In this document: positions 1 through 5,186 of the stretch, one piece after another
How the letters are laid out: each line of letters starts with the position of its first letter
Numbering within the stretch: position 1 is the first letter of the stretch
Origin: a bacterium
GTDB lineage: Bacteria; Actinomycetota; Acidimicrobiia; UBA5794; ZC4RG35
Assembly (NCBI GenBank): GCA_028819835.1
Contig: JAPPKR010000052.1
Coordinates: forward strand, 1 to 5,481
Direction of reading: 5' to 3'
Length of the DNA stretch: 5,481 nucleotides
Notes under the pieces: model-generated
Told to the model about the DNA's origin: nothing
What the model saw: the letters and a program-made list of their open reading frames with translations, nothing else
The model's database searches: none
Program-made: the position numbers and the translations under genes

Positions 1-317
1 CGATAGCGGTGGCATACGGTGGCGAAGTGGGTCCGGCGCCCGAGCCTCGCCATGGCAAGACCTCTCCCATCCGCCATGACGAAAAGGGGGTTTTCGGTGG
101 GTGTGAGAACCCGTTCACTGCTACCCGCTACCACTCCTTGGCCATCACTGTGCTCCCTCCCGAACTGGAAGCCTGCGCCTGGAGCGAGGACGGGGTAATC
201 CAAGGAGTGCGCCACCGGTCCCTTCCCGTGACCGGCGTGCAGTTCCATCCCGAAAGCATCCTCACCGCCGAGGGGAAGAGGCTGCTGGCCAACTTTCTCG
301 GCCCGGACGGGACATGA
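1..317 (+). CDS. Glutamine amidotransferase subunit (anthranilate/aminodeoxychorismate synthase component II), 3' part
   Basis: This is the C-terminal ~104 residues of a class I glutamine amidotransferase of the TrpG/PabA type. It releases ammonia from glutamine for a chorismate-using partner in tryptophan or folate synthesis. The frame is open to the left edge, with complete codons from base 3, so the gene is 5'-truncated by the window. The first residues (IAVAYGG) match the stretch just after the GxCxGHQ nucleophile elbow, so the catalytic Cys lies just outside. Visible family motifs are HGKTSP, FTATRYHSL and GVQFHPESIL. The His (246-248) and Glu (252-254) of HPES complete the Cys-His-Glu triad. 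The protein ends in LLANFLGPDGT with TGA at 315-317, a normal family C-terminus. TrpG and PabA cannot be separated from this fragment, and no synthase component I gene is in view. The GTG at base 9 is internal, not the start. Confidence 0.93.
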   Translation, partial: IAVAYGGEVGPAPEPRHGKTSPIRHDEKGVFGGCENPFTATRYHSLAITVLPPELEACAWSEDGVIQGVRHRSLPVTGVQFHPESILTAEGKRLLANFLGPDGT

Positions 318-330
318 GCGAGCCGGTGTG

Positions 331-358
331 TTGGGGTAGGGGGAATCAGAGATATATT
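331..358 (+). promoter_or_regulatory. Possible sigma70-type promoter upstream of the aldolase gene
   Basis: In the 63-base gap after the amidotransferase gene, TTGGGG (331-336) and TATATT (353-358) are separated by 16 bases. The second element is a clear AT-rich island in GC-rich DNA and is close to the -10 consensus; the first is only a partial -35 match. Transcription would begin near base 365 and give a very short leader before the SD. This would let the aldolase-antiporter pair be expressed separately from the upstream gene. It is a pattern match only. Confidence 0.35.
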
Positions 359-368
359 CTGGTGCCAG

Positions 369-375
369 AGGAGGT
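369..375 (+). promoter_or_regulatory. Strong SD site for the aldolase
   Basis: AGGAGGT lies five bases before the ATG at 381. It is a full anti-SD match and fixes the aldolase start, which also agrees with the conserved family N-terminus MPIA. Confidence 0.85.
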
Positions 376-380
376 CCGAC

Positions 381-1406
381 ATGCCGATCGCTAGTCCGTC
401 GCAATACCGCGACATGCTCGACGCGGCCCGCGCCGGAGGGTACGCCTTTCCAGCCATCAATGTCACTTCCAGCGAGACGCTCAACGCCGCCTTGGCCGGA
501 TTCGCAGTGGCAGAGTCGGATGGGATAATCCAGGTCTCGACAGGCGGTGGCCAGTTTCTCTCCGGGACCGCGGTGGACGATATGGCCCTGGGAGCCCAGG
601 CCCTGGGGGAGTTCGCCCATGCGGTGGCGGCCAGGTACCCGATGCTGGTGGCTCTCCACACCGACCACTGCCCGCCCGACCGGGTGGATGACCTGATCCG
701 GCCCCTCCTGGCTGAGACGGCCCGGCGCCGCGCCGCAGGGCTGGGTCCGCTCTATCAAAGCCACATGCTGGACGCCTCCGCCCTGCCTCTGGATGAGAAC
801 CTGGCGCTCAGTTCCCAGCTCCTGGATGAGTGCGCTTCCCAGGGAGTGCAACTGGAACTGGAGATCGGAATAGTGGGCGGGGTGGAGGACACCATGGACC
901 ATTCCGGAGTGGACCGACAGAAGCTCTACACCACCCCCGACGACATGGTGGCGGTGGCGGAGCGGCTGGGTTTGGGGGAGCGGGGCCGTTACCTCCTGGC
1001 TGCTGTCTTCGGGAATGTGCACGGGGTCTACAAGCCGGGCAAGGTGCAGCTGCGGCCCACCATCCTGCGAGACGGGCAGGCGGCCACCGAGGAGCGGTTC
1101 GGCTATCGTCACTACCTGGTTTTCCACGGGGGAAGCGGGTCGACTTCCGAGGAGATACAGGAGACGCTGAGCTACGGGGTGGTGAAGATGAACATTGACA
1201 CCGACACGCAGTACGCATTCACTCGTCCGGTGGCCGACCACATGCTCACCAATTACAGGGGAGTGCTGAAGGTGGATGGGGAGGTGGGCGACAAGAAGGT
1301 CTACGATCCCCGGTCATACATGAAGAAGGCCCAGCAGGCGATGGCTGAACGGGTTGTGCAGGCCTGCGCGGAGTTGGGGTCGGCGGGCCGTTCCCGGAGC
1401 GCTTAG
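381..1406 (+). CDS. fba: Class II fructose-bisphosphate aldolase
   Basis: This 341-residue protein is a complete zinc-dependent class II aldolase. It cleaves fructose 1,6-bisphosphate to dihydroxyacetone phosphate and glyceraldehyde 3-phosphate in glycolysis, and runs in reverse in gluconeogenesis, in the cytoplasm. The sequence closely follows the actinobacterial/FbaA subgroup: PAINVTSS near residue 24, ALHTDHC at 91-97, LEIGIVGG at 160-167, GNVHGVYKPG at 211-220, FHGGSGS at 248-254 and MNIDTDTQ at 270-277. By alignment to the E. coli enzyme from memory, Asp95 is the catalytic base, His96, His214 and His249 are zinc ligands, Glu161 is the conserved Glu of the metal site, and Asn271/Asp273 bind substrate. 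All key residues are present and the length is normal. The C-terminal tail is short and Ser/Arg-rich. The stop TAG is six bases before the next start, implying co-transcription with nhaA. Confidence 0.97.
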   Translation: MPIASPSQYRDMLDAARAGGYAFPAINVTSSETLNAALAGFAVAESDGIIQVSTGGGQFLSGTAVDDMALGAQALGEFAHAVAARYPMLVALHTDHCPPDRVDDLIRPLLAETARRRAAGLGPLYQSHMLDASALPLDENLALSSQLLDECASQGVQLELEIGIVGGVEDTMDHSGVDRQKLYTTPDDMVAVAERLGLGERGRYLLAAVFGNVHGVYKPGKVQLRPTILRDGQAATEERFGYRHYLVFHGGSGSTSEEIQETLSYGVVKMNIDTDTQYAFTRPVADHMLTNYRGVLKVDGEVGDKKVYDPRSYMKKAQQAMAERVVQACAELGSAGRSRSA

Positions 1407-1412
1407 CAGAGC

Positions 1413-2780
1413 ATGGTGAGAGAGCCCCTTCACGAGACCTGGATCGACTCCAACCGTTTCGTTGCCCGCCGATTCGTCCGCCCGATTCAGAGGTTCATGG
1501 AGGTGGAGGCTTCTGCCGGGGCGGCGCTGCTGCTGATGGCCGTGATAGCCATGGTGTGGGCGAATTCTGCGCTGTCGGACAGCTATTTCGATCTCTGGCA
1601 CACCCATGTGGAGGTTGCGTTAGGTTCCATCCACCTGTTCTCCCACTCACTCCAGGACTTTGTCAACGATGCGCTGATGGCCATCTTCTTTTTTGTGGTG
1701 GGTCTGGAGATAAAGCGCGAGTTGGTGCTGGGACGGCTCCGTGATCCCCGGGCTGCGGCGCTCCCCGTGGTGGCCGGCGCGGGTGGAATGCTGGTCCCCG
1801 CACTGGTCTATGTGCTGATCGTGATGGGAGAGGGAGGCCCGGCGTTGAACGGCTGGGCGGTCCCGACCGCCACCGATATCGCCTTCTCCCTGGGGGTGGT
1901 CTCCCTTCTGGGGAGCAGGGTGGCGCCCGGCGCCAAATTGTTCCTCTTGGCGCTCGCCATCGCCGATGACATCGGCGCCATCGCAATCATCGCCTTCTTC
2001 TATTCCGACAGCCTGCGGTGGGACTGGCTGACCTGGGGGATCCTCACTCTGGTGGCGGTGTCCATTGCCGGCCGGGTCGGCATCAGGGCCCGTACCTTTT
2101 ACCTTCCCATGGCGCTTCTGGCCTGGTTTTGTATCTACGAGTCGGGAGTCCATCCCACCTTGGCGGGGGTTGCATTGGCTTTCATAACCCCGTCACGTCC
2201 CATGTATTCGGCCGAAGAACTCTATGACAAGGGGCAGAGGATCCTCCACTCCTTCCCTCGCCGGGTAACCACCTATCACCAACGGGAAGAGGCCGACCAC
2301 CAGATAATGGCGCTCACGGAGGTAGCCAGAGAGTCGGTGGCTCCGCTTGCCAGAAACGAGCACCGGCTGCTTGCCTGGAGCTCTTTCCTGGTGCTTCCCG
2401 TCTTTGCCCTGGCCAATGCCGGCGTCCGCCTGGAAGGGGATGTGAGCCAGTTGCTGCAACCGGTGGCGCTGGGGACCGCTCTAGGTCTTCTCGTGGGAAA
2501 GACGGTGGGAATCAGCTTGTTCACATGGCTGGCGGTGAAGATGGGATGGGGCATTCTTCCCGAGGGAATGGGCGCCCGTGACGTCGTGGCTCTGGCGGCG
2601 GTGGCCGGGATCGGATTCACGGTGGCCATCTTCGTCTCCGGGCTGGCCTTTGTCGACCAGGGACTCATCGATCAGGCCAAGCTAGGGATTCTGAGCGGAT
2701 CGTTGCTTGCCGGGCTGTTGGGATTCTTTTTGTACAGGTTTGGTCCCTCTCCGCAGCCCCCGGAGGAGGCGTCCGGCTAG
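1413..2780 (+). CDS. nhaA: Na+/H+ antiporter NhaA
   Basis: This 455-residue membrane protein exports Na+ (or Li+) in exchange for protons at the cytoplasmic membrane, for pH and sodium homeostasis. Hallmarks in order: ASAGAALLLMAVIAMVWANS (residues 33-52), the first transmembrane helix; NDALMAIFFFVVGLEIKREL (85-104); TATDIAF with Asp155 (E. coli Asp133); ALAIADDIGAI with Asp185 and Asp186 (the Asp163/Asp164 ion-binding pair); SGVHPTLAG with His247 (His225); VGKTVGISLF with Lys363 (Lys300); and GIGFTVAIFVSGLAF (399-413). The protein is longer than E. coli NhaA (about 388 residues), mainly through an N-terminal extension of about 20 residues and a polar insertion at roughly 265-308, as in other actinobacterial NhaA proteins. 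No good SD precedes the ATG: GGAG at 1396-1399 is too distant. Translation may be coupled to the aldolase stop six bases upstream. A later start at ATG 1497 would remove the RPIQRF lead-in typical of the family and its AGAGG is too close, so 1413 is preferred. Confidence 0.96.
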   Translation: MVREPLHETWIDSNRFVARRFVRPIQRFMEVEASAGAALLLMAVIAMVWANSALSDSYFDLWHTHVEVALGSIHLFSHSLQDFVNDALMAIFFFVVGLEIKRELVLGRLRDPRAAALPVVAGAGGMLVPALVYVLIVMGEGGPALNGWAVPTATDIAFSLGVVSLLGSRVAPGAKLFLLALAIADDIGAIAIIAFFYSDSLRWDWLTWGILTLVAVSIAGRVGIRARTFYLPMALLAWFCIYESGVHPTLAGVALAFITPSRPMYSAEELYDKGQRILHSFPRRVTTYHQREEADHQIMALTEVARESVAPLARNEHRLLAWSSFLVLPVFALANAGVRLEGDVSQLLQPVALGTALGLLVGKTVGISLFTWLAVKMGWGILPEGMGARDVVALAAVAGIGFTVAIFVSGLAFVDQGLIDQAKLGILSGSLLAGLLGFFLYRFGPSPQPPEEASG

Positions 2781-2820
2781 TAGGATGCTGTAGGGAAGTC
2801 CATCATCATTCATGCAAAGA

Positions 2821-2825
2821 AGGAG
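2821..2825 (+). promoter_or_regulatory. SD site deciding the start of binding-protein copy 1
   Basis: AGGAG sits seven bases before the ATG at 2833. An in-frame ATG at 2812 lies upstream of this site and would add seven residues (MQRRSNS) ahead of the signal peptide, so 2833 is the better start. The second in-frame ATG at 2839 is less well spaced. Confidence 0.8.
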
Positions 2826-2832
2826 TAACTCT

Positions 2833-3939
2833 ATGAATATGAAGAAGACGGCATTGACGGTCTTGGTGGTTGCGCTGTTGGTGGCAGCCTGCGGAGATGA
2901 CGCGGCCGAGACCACGACCACGGCTGCGGCCGACCAACCGCCGGAGACGGTTGTCGTTGAAGTTGAAGTCCCTGCAGACACCGTAGACGTGTTGGATCAG
3001 GTGATTGCCCGCGGCGAGTTGAACTGCGGAGTCAACGAGACCATTCCGGGATTCGGCTACAAGGATGCGGAAGGGACCTTCACGGGCTTCGACGTTGATC
3101 TGTGCCGGGCCGTGGCTGCGGCAATCGTCGGGGACTCAGAAGCGGTCAGGTTCGAGGCGTTAACCGCCGCCGCCCGCTTCGAGGCCCTGACCTCGGGCCT
3201 GATCGACCTCCTGGTGCGAAACACCACCTGGACGCAGAGCCGCGACACCGACCTGGGTCTTGACTTCGGGCCGACCACCTACTACGACGGTCAGCAGTTG
3301 ATGGCCAGAGCGGAGCAGGGATTCAGTTCCGGGTCAGCACTTGAGGAGATTGAAGGCGCCACGGTTTGCGCCATCGCCGGCACGACGACCGAGAAGAACA
3401 TGACCGAAGCAGCCAATGCTGCGGGAGTCAACATCACCCTCAGCACATTCGAGGATTTCAACGTGGTGATAGAGGGGTTCAAGTCGGGCGCCTGTGACGT
3501 GGTGACCAGCGACGGGTCGACCTTGGTCTCCCGGAAGGCCACCGAAGGGGCGGCCGGTGAGGACTGGGTGATCTTCCCCTCGGTCCCGATCTCCAAGGAG
3601 CCGCTCGGTCCCAGTTGGATCCAGAACCAGTCGCGCATGGGTGATGTGGTCACCTGGACGGTGTTCGCCATGTTGATCGCCGAGGAGAAGGGCATCACCT
3701 CTTCCAATGTGGATGACATGTTGAACGTCGACGGAGAGGCGAGCCGTTTGTTCGGCGCGACCGAGGACGAGTTGCAGACCAAGATGGGCCTCCCGGCGGA
3801 CGCCTTCTATCAGGTGATCAAGCAGGTCGGCAACTATGGAGAGGTCTATGACCGGCACCTGACGCCGCTGGGGCTCGAGCGGGGACTGAACGCCCTCCAA
3901 GCTGATGGGGGTCTCCTCTACCCACCGCCCGCACGGTAA
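2833..3939 (+). CDS. AapJ/BztA-type amino-acid ABC transporter substrate-binding lipoprotein, copy 1
   Basis: This 368-residue exported lipoprotein should bind amino acids outside the membrane and deliver them to an ABC permease. A short positive N-terminus and hydrophobic core end in the lipobox VAAC (Cys20), followed by a Thr/Ala- and Val/Glu-rich linker to about residue 52. The mature domain is a family 3 solute-binding fold that matches the general L-amino-acid binding proteins AapJ/BztA almost throughout: GELNCGVN, GFDVDLCRAVAAA, RNTTWTQSRDT, TYYDGQ, GTTTEKN, CDVVTSD, ISKEPLGP, GNYGEVYDR, ERGLNAL and a YPPPAR C-terminus. By family analogy Arg137 (SRDT) should hold the ligand carboxylate and Asp227 the amino group. 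Cys65/Cys91 and Cys179/Cys221 are likely two disulfides, as the same four cysteines occur in copy 2. Residue 128, before RNTT, is Val where copy 2 and the Aap family as I recall it have Ser. The gene starts 52 bases after nhaA with no evident terminator or promoter between. The exact ligand cannot be told. Confidence 0.93.
   Translation: MNMKKTALTVLVVALLVAACGDDAAETTTTAAADQPPETVVVEVEVPADTVDVLDQVIARGELNCGVNETIPGFGYKDAEGTFTGFDVDLCRAVAAAIVGDSEAVRFEALTAAARFEALTSGLIDLLVRNTTWTQSRDTDLGLDFGPTTYYDGQQLMARAEQGFSSGSALEEIEGATVCAIAGTTTEKNMTEAANAAGVNITLSTFEDFNVVIEGFKSGACDVVTSDGSTLVSRKATEGAAGEDWVIFPSVPISKEPLGPSWIQNQSRMGDVVTWTVFAMLIAEEKGITSSNVDDMLNVDGEASRLFGATEDELQTKMGLPADAFYQVIKQVGNYGEVYDRHLTPLGLERGLNALQADGGLLYPPPAR
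3646..3939 (+). repeat. Near-identical 3' block, first occurrence (partner 4809-5102)
   Basis: The last 98 codons of copy 1, including the stop, differ from those of copy 2 at 13 of 294 bases by hand count. Only one change alters the protein (Gly to Ala in GNYGEV/GNYAEV). The longest identical run is 68 bases, at 3679-3746. The N-terminal block 3001-3306 differs from 4167-4472 at 51 of 306 bases. Confidence 0.9.
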
Positions 3940-3961
3940 TCCTGTACACAACCGACGATGC

Positions 3962-4002
3962 GATGAGGCCCGGAACCCACAGTTCCGGGCCTCATCTTGT
4001 TT
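3962..4002 (+). terminator. Perfect 15-bp hairpin with T-rich tail between copies 1 and 2
   Basis: GATGAGGCCCGGAAC (3962-3976), loop CCACA (3977-3981) and the exact complement GTTCCGGGCCTCATC (3982-3996) are followed by TTGTTT (3997-4002). This has the form of a Rho-independent terminator with an imperfect T-run. It ends immediately before the SD of copy 2, so it may act as a partial terminator or as an RNA 3'-end stabiliser that sets the ratio of copy 1 to copy 2. Which of these applies cannot be told from sequence. Confidence 0.85.
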
Positions 4003-4004
4003 GG

Positions 4005-4011
4005 AGGAGGT
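4005..4011 (+). promoter_or_regulatory. Strong SD site for copy 2
   Basis: AGGAGGT, within GGAGGAGGTG, lies five bases before the ATG at 4017. It rules out the longer in-frame start at 3963, which would begin inside the hairpin and place 18 polar residues ahead of the signal peptide. Confidence 0.88.
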
Positions 4012-4016
4012 GCCCG

Positions 4017-5102
4017 ATGAGAAGAGAGACAATCGCGTTCTTGGTGTTGATGCTGGCGGCTGCCGGCTGCGGTGGAGGTGATGCCGGGGAAAACACCACA
4101 ACGGCGGCGCCCGCCACCACTCAGGCCGCCGCTCCGGAGCCTGCTCCGGCCGATCTCCTGGATGTGGTGATCGCCCGCGGCGAATTGAATTGCGGGGTGA
4201 ACGAGACCCTGCCGGGATTCGGCTACAAGGACTCCGAAGGGGCCTTCACGGGCTTCGACGTGGACCTGTGCCGGGCGGTGGCGGCTGCCATTCTGGGAGA
4301 GGCCGACGCGGTCAGGTACGAGGCCCTGACGGCTGCGGCGCGCTTCGAGGCGGTGAACTCGGGGCTGATCGATCTCTTGAGCCGCAACACCACCTGGACG
4401 CAGAGCCGAGACACCGACCTGGGCCTCGACTTCGGGCCGACCACCTACTACGACGGCCAGCAACTCATGGCGAAGGGCGCTGCGGGCTTCCACTCGATGT
4501 CCACCCTGGAAGACATCGAAGGCGCGGTGGTGTGCACCAACGCAGGCACCACGACCGAGAAGAACATCACCGAGACGGCGGCCGCTAAGGGAATCGACAT
4601 CACCCTGAACACCTTCGAGGACTTCAACGTGGTGTTGGAGAACTTCAAGTCGGGGGCCTGCGACGTAGTGACCACCGACGGCTCGGGGTTGGTGTCGCGC
4701 AAGGCCAGTGACGACCCCGGCGACGAGTGGGTGATCTTCCCGCCGGTGCCCATCTCCAAGGAGCCGCTGGGCCCGGGCTGGATCCAGAACCAGTCCCGCT
4801 TTGGCGATGTGGTGACCTGGACGGTGTTTGCCATGTTGATTGCCGAGGAGAAGGGCATCACCTCTTCCAATGTGGATGACATGTTGAACGTCGACGGAGA
4901 GGCGAGCCGCCTGTTCGGCGCTACCGAGGACGAGTTGCAGACCAAGATGGGCCTGCCGGCGGACGCCTTCTATCAGGTGATCAAGCAGGTCGGCAACTAT
5001 GCCGAGGTCTATGACCGGCACCTGACGCCCCTGGGGCTCGAGCGGGGACTGAACGCCCTCCAAGCTGATGGGGGTCTGCTCTACCCACCCCCCGCCCGGT
5101 AA
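4017..5102 (+). CDS. AapJ/BztA-type amino-acid ABC transporter substrate-binding lipoprotein, copy 2
   Basis: This 361-residue paralogue of copy 1 has the same predicted role, capture of amino acids at the cell surface for an ABC importer. The signal peptide (MRRETIAFLVLMLAAAG) ends in AAGC, with Cys18 as the lipidated residue, followed by a Gly/Thr/Ala/Pro-rich linker to about residue 46. The mature fold carries Cys59/Cys85 and Cys173/Cys215 as probable disulfide pairs, LSRNTTWTQSRDT with the ligand-binding Arg131, and CDVVTTD with Asp221. Unlike copy 1 it has the Ser (122) before RNTTWT seen in other Aap-type proteins. Differences from copy 1 cluster in the linker, in the 153-205 region (AKGAAGFHSM and CTNAGTTTEKN against ARAEQGFSSG and CAIAGTTTEKN) and in the SRKA loop. 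The last 98 codons are almost the same. Start chosen by the SD at 4005-4011 and the lipoprotein signal. The ligand is likely amino acids but not assignable. Confidence 0.93.
   Translation: MRRETIAFLVLMLAAAGCGGGDAGENTTTAAPATTQAAAPEPAPADLLDVVIARGELNCGVNETLPGFGYKDSEGAFTGFDVDLCRAVAAAILGEADAVRYEALTAAARFEAVNSGLIDLLSRNTTWTQSRDTDLGLDFGPTTYYDGQQLMAKGAAGFHSMSTLEDIEGAVVCTNAGTTTEKNITETAAAKGIDITLNTFEDFNVVLENFKSGACDVVTTDGSGLVSRKASDDPGDEWVIFPPVPISKEPLGPGWIQNQSRFGDVVTWTVFAMLIAEEKGITSSNVDDMLNVDGEASRLFGATEDELQTKMGLPADAFYQVIKQVGNYAEVYDRHLTPLGLERGLNALQADGGLLYPPPAR
4809..5102 (+). repeat. Near-identical 3' block, second occurrence (partner 3646-3939)
   Basis: This block matches 3646-3939 with no gaps and 13 substitutions, 12 of them silent (including the paired changes within one Arg-Leu codon pair). 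The longest identical run lies at 4842-4909. Homology ends abruptly at the stop codon; beyond it only the hairpin elements are shared. Confidence 0.9.
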
Positions 5103-5186
5103 CTCGGCCTGGAACCCACCTTGAGCCGATAAGATGAGGCCCCGAGCTCAGAGTTCCGGGCCTCAGTCGATTCGAGGGGATGTCCT
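5103..5186 (+). promoter_or_regulatory. Leader between copies 2 and 3 with degenerate hairpin and possible alternative fold
   Basis: GAGGCCC...GGGCCTC at 5136-5164 forms a stem of 12 pairs with one C-C mismatch and one G-U pair, around a CAG loop. It is recognisably related to the perfect hairpin at 3962-3996 but has no T-run after it. A second left-arm-like stretch, GGCCTGGAACCCACC (5106-5120), resembles the first hairpin's left arm plus loop. Its first ten bases can pair with GTTCCGGGCC (5153-5162), with one G-U. The two pairings use the same right arm and exclude each other. The SD of copy 3 follows. Hairpin homology is clear; regulation is inference. Confidence 0.55.
5174..5180 (+). promoter_or_regulatory. 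SD site for copy 3, supporting a GTG start
   Basis: GAGGGGA lies six bases before the GTG at 5187. The ATG at 5180 overlaps this site and is in another frame, so it is not the start. Confidence 0.7.

Noticed and set aside
128..661. A 177-codon minus-strand open frame spanning the amidotransferase end and aldolase start
   Set aside because: It overlaps two well-supported sense genes across their gap and shows no family motif.
808..1218. Plus- and minus-strand open frames of over 120 codons inside the aldolase
   Set aside because: Their translations are Gly/Arg/Pro/Ala-rich, typical of out-of-frame reading of GC-rich DNA, and they lie inside a complete enzyme gene.
2760..2776. Short inverted repeat CCGGA/TCCGG at the end of nhaA as a possible terminator
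   Set aside because: The stem is only five pairs, it lies inside the coding region before the stop, and no T-run follows.
2781..2832. Promoter for the binding-protein array between nhaA and copy 1
   Set aside because: No pair of -35 and -10 elements with proper spacing is convincing. TAGGAT at 2779-2784 lacks a suitable upstream element. A promoter may still exist inside nhaA or be of another type.
3918..5063. A 381-codon open frame on the minus strand antiparallel to copy 2, and a related 255-codon one at 3334-4101
   Set aside because: These are shadows caused by G/C-rich third positions in the sense genes. They resemble each other only because the sense genes are duplicated. They have no recognisable protein motifs and run through the inter-gene hairpin.
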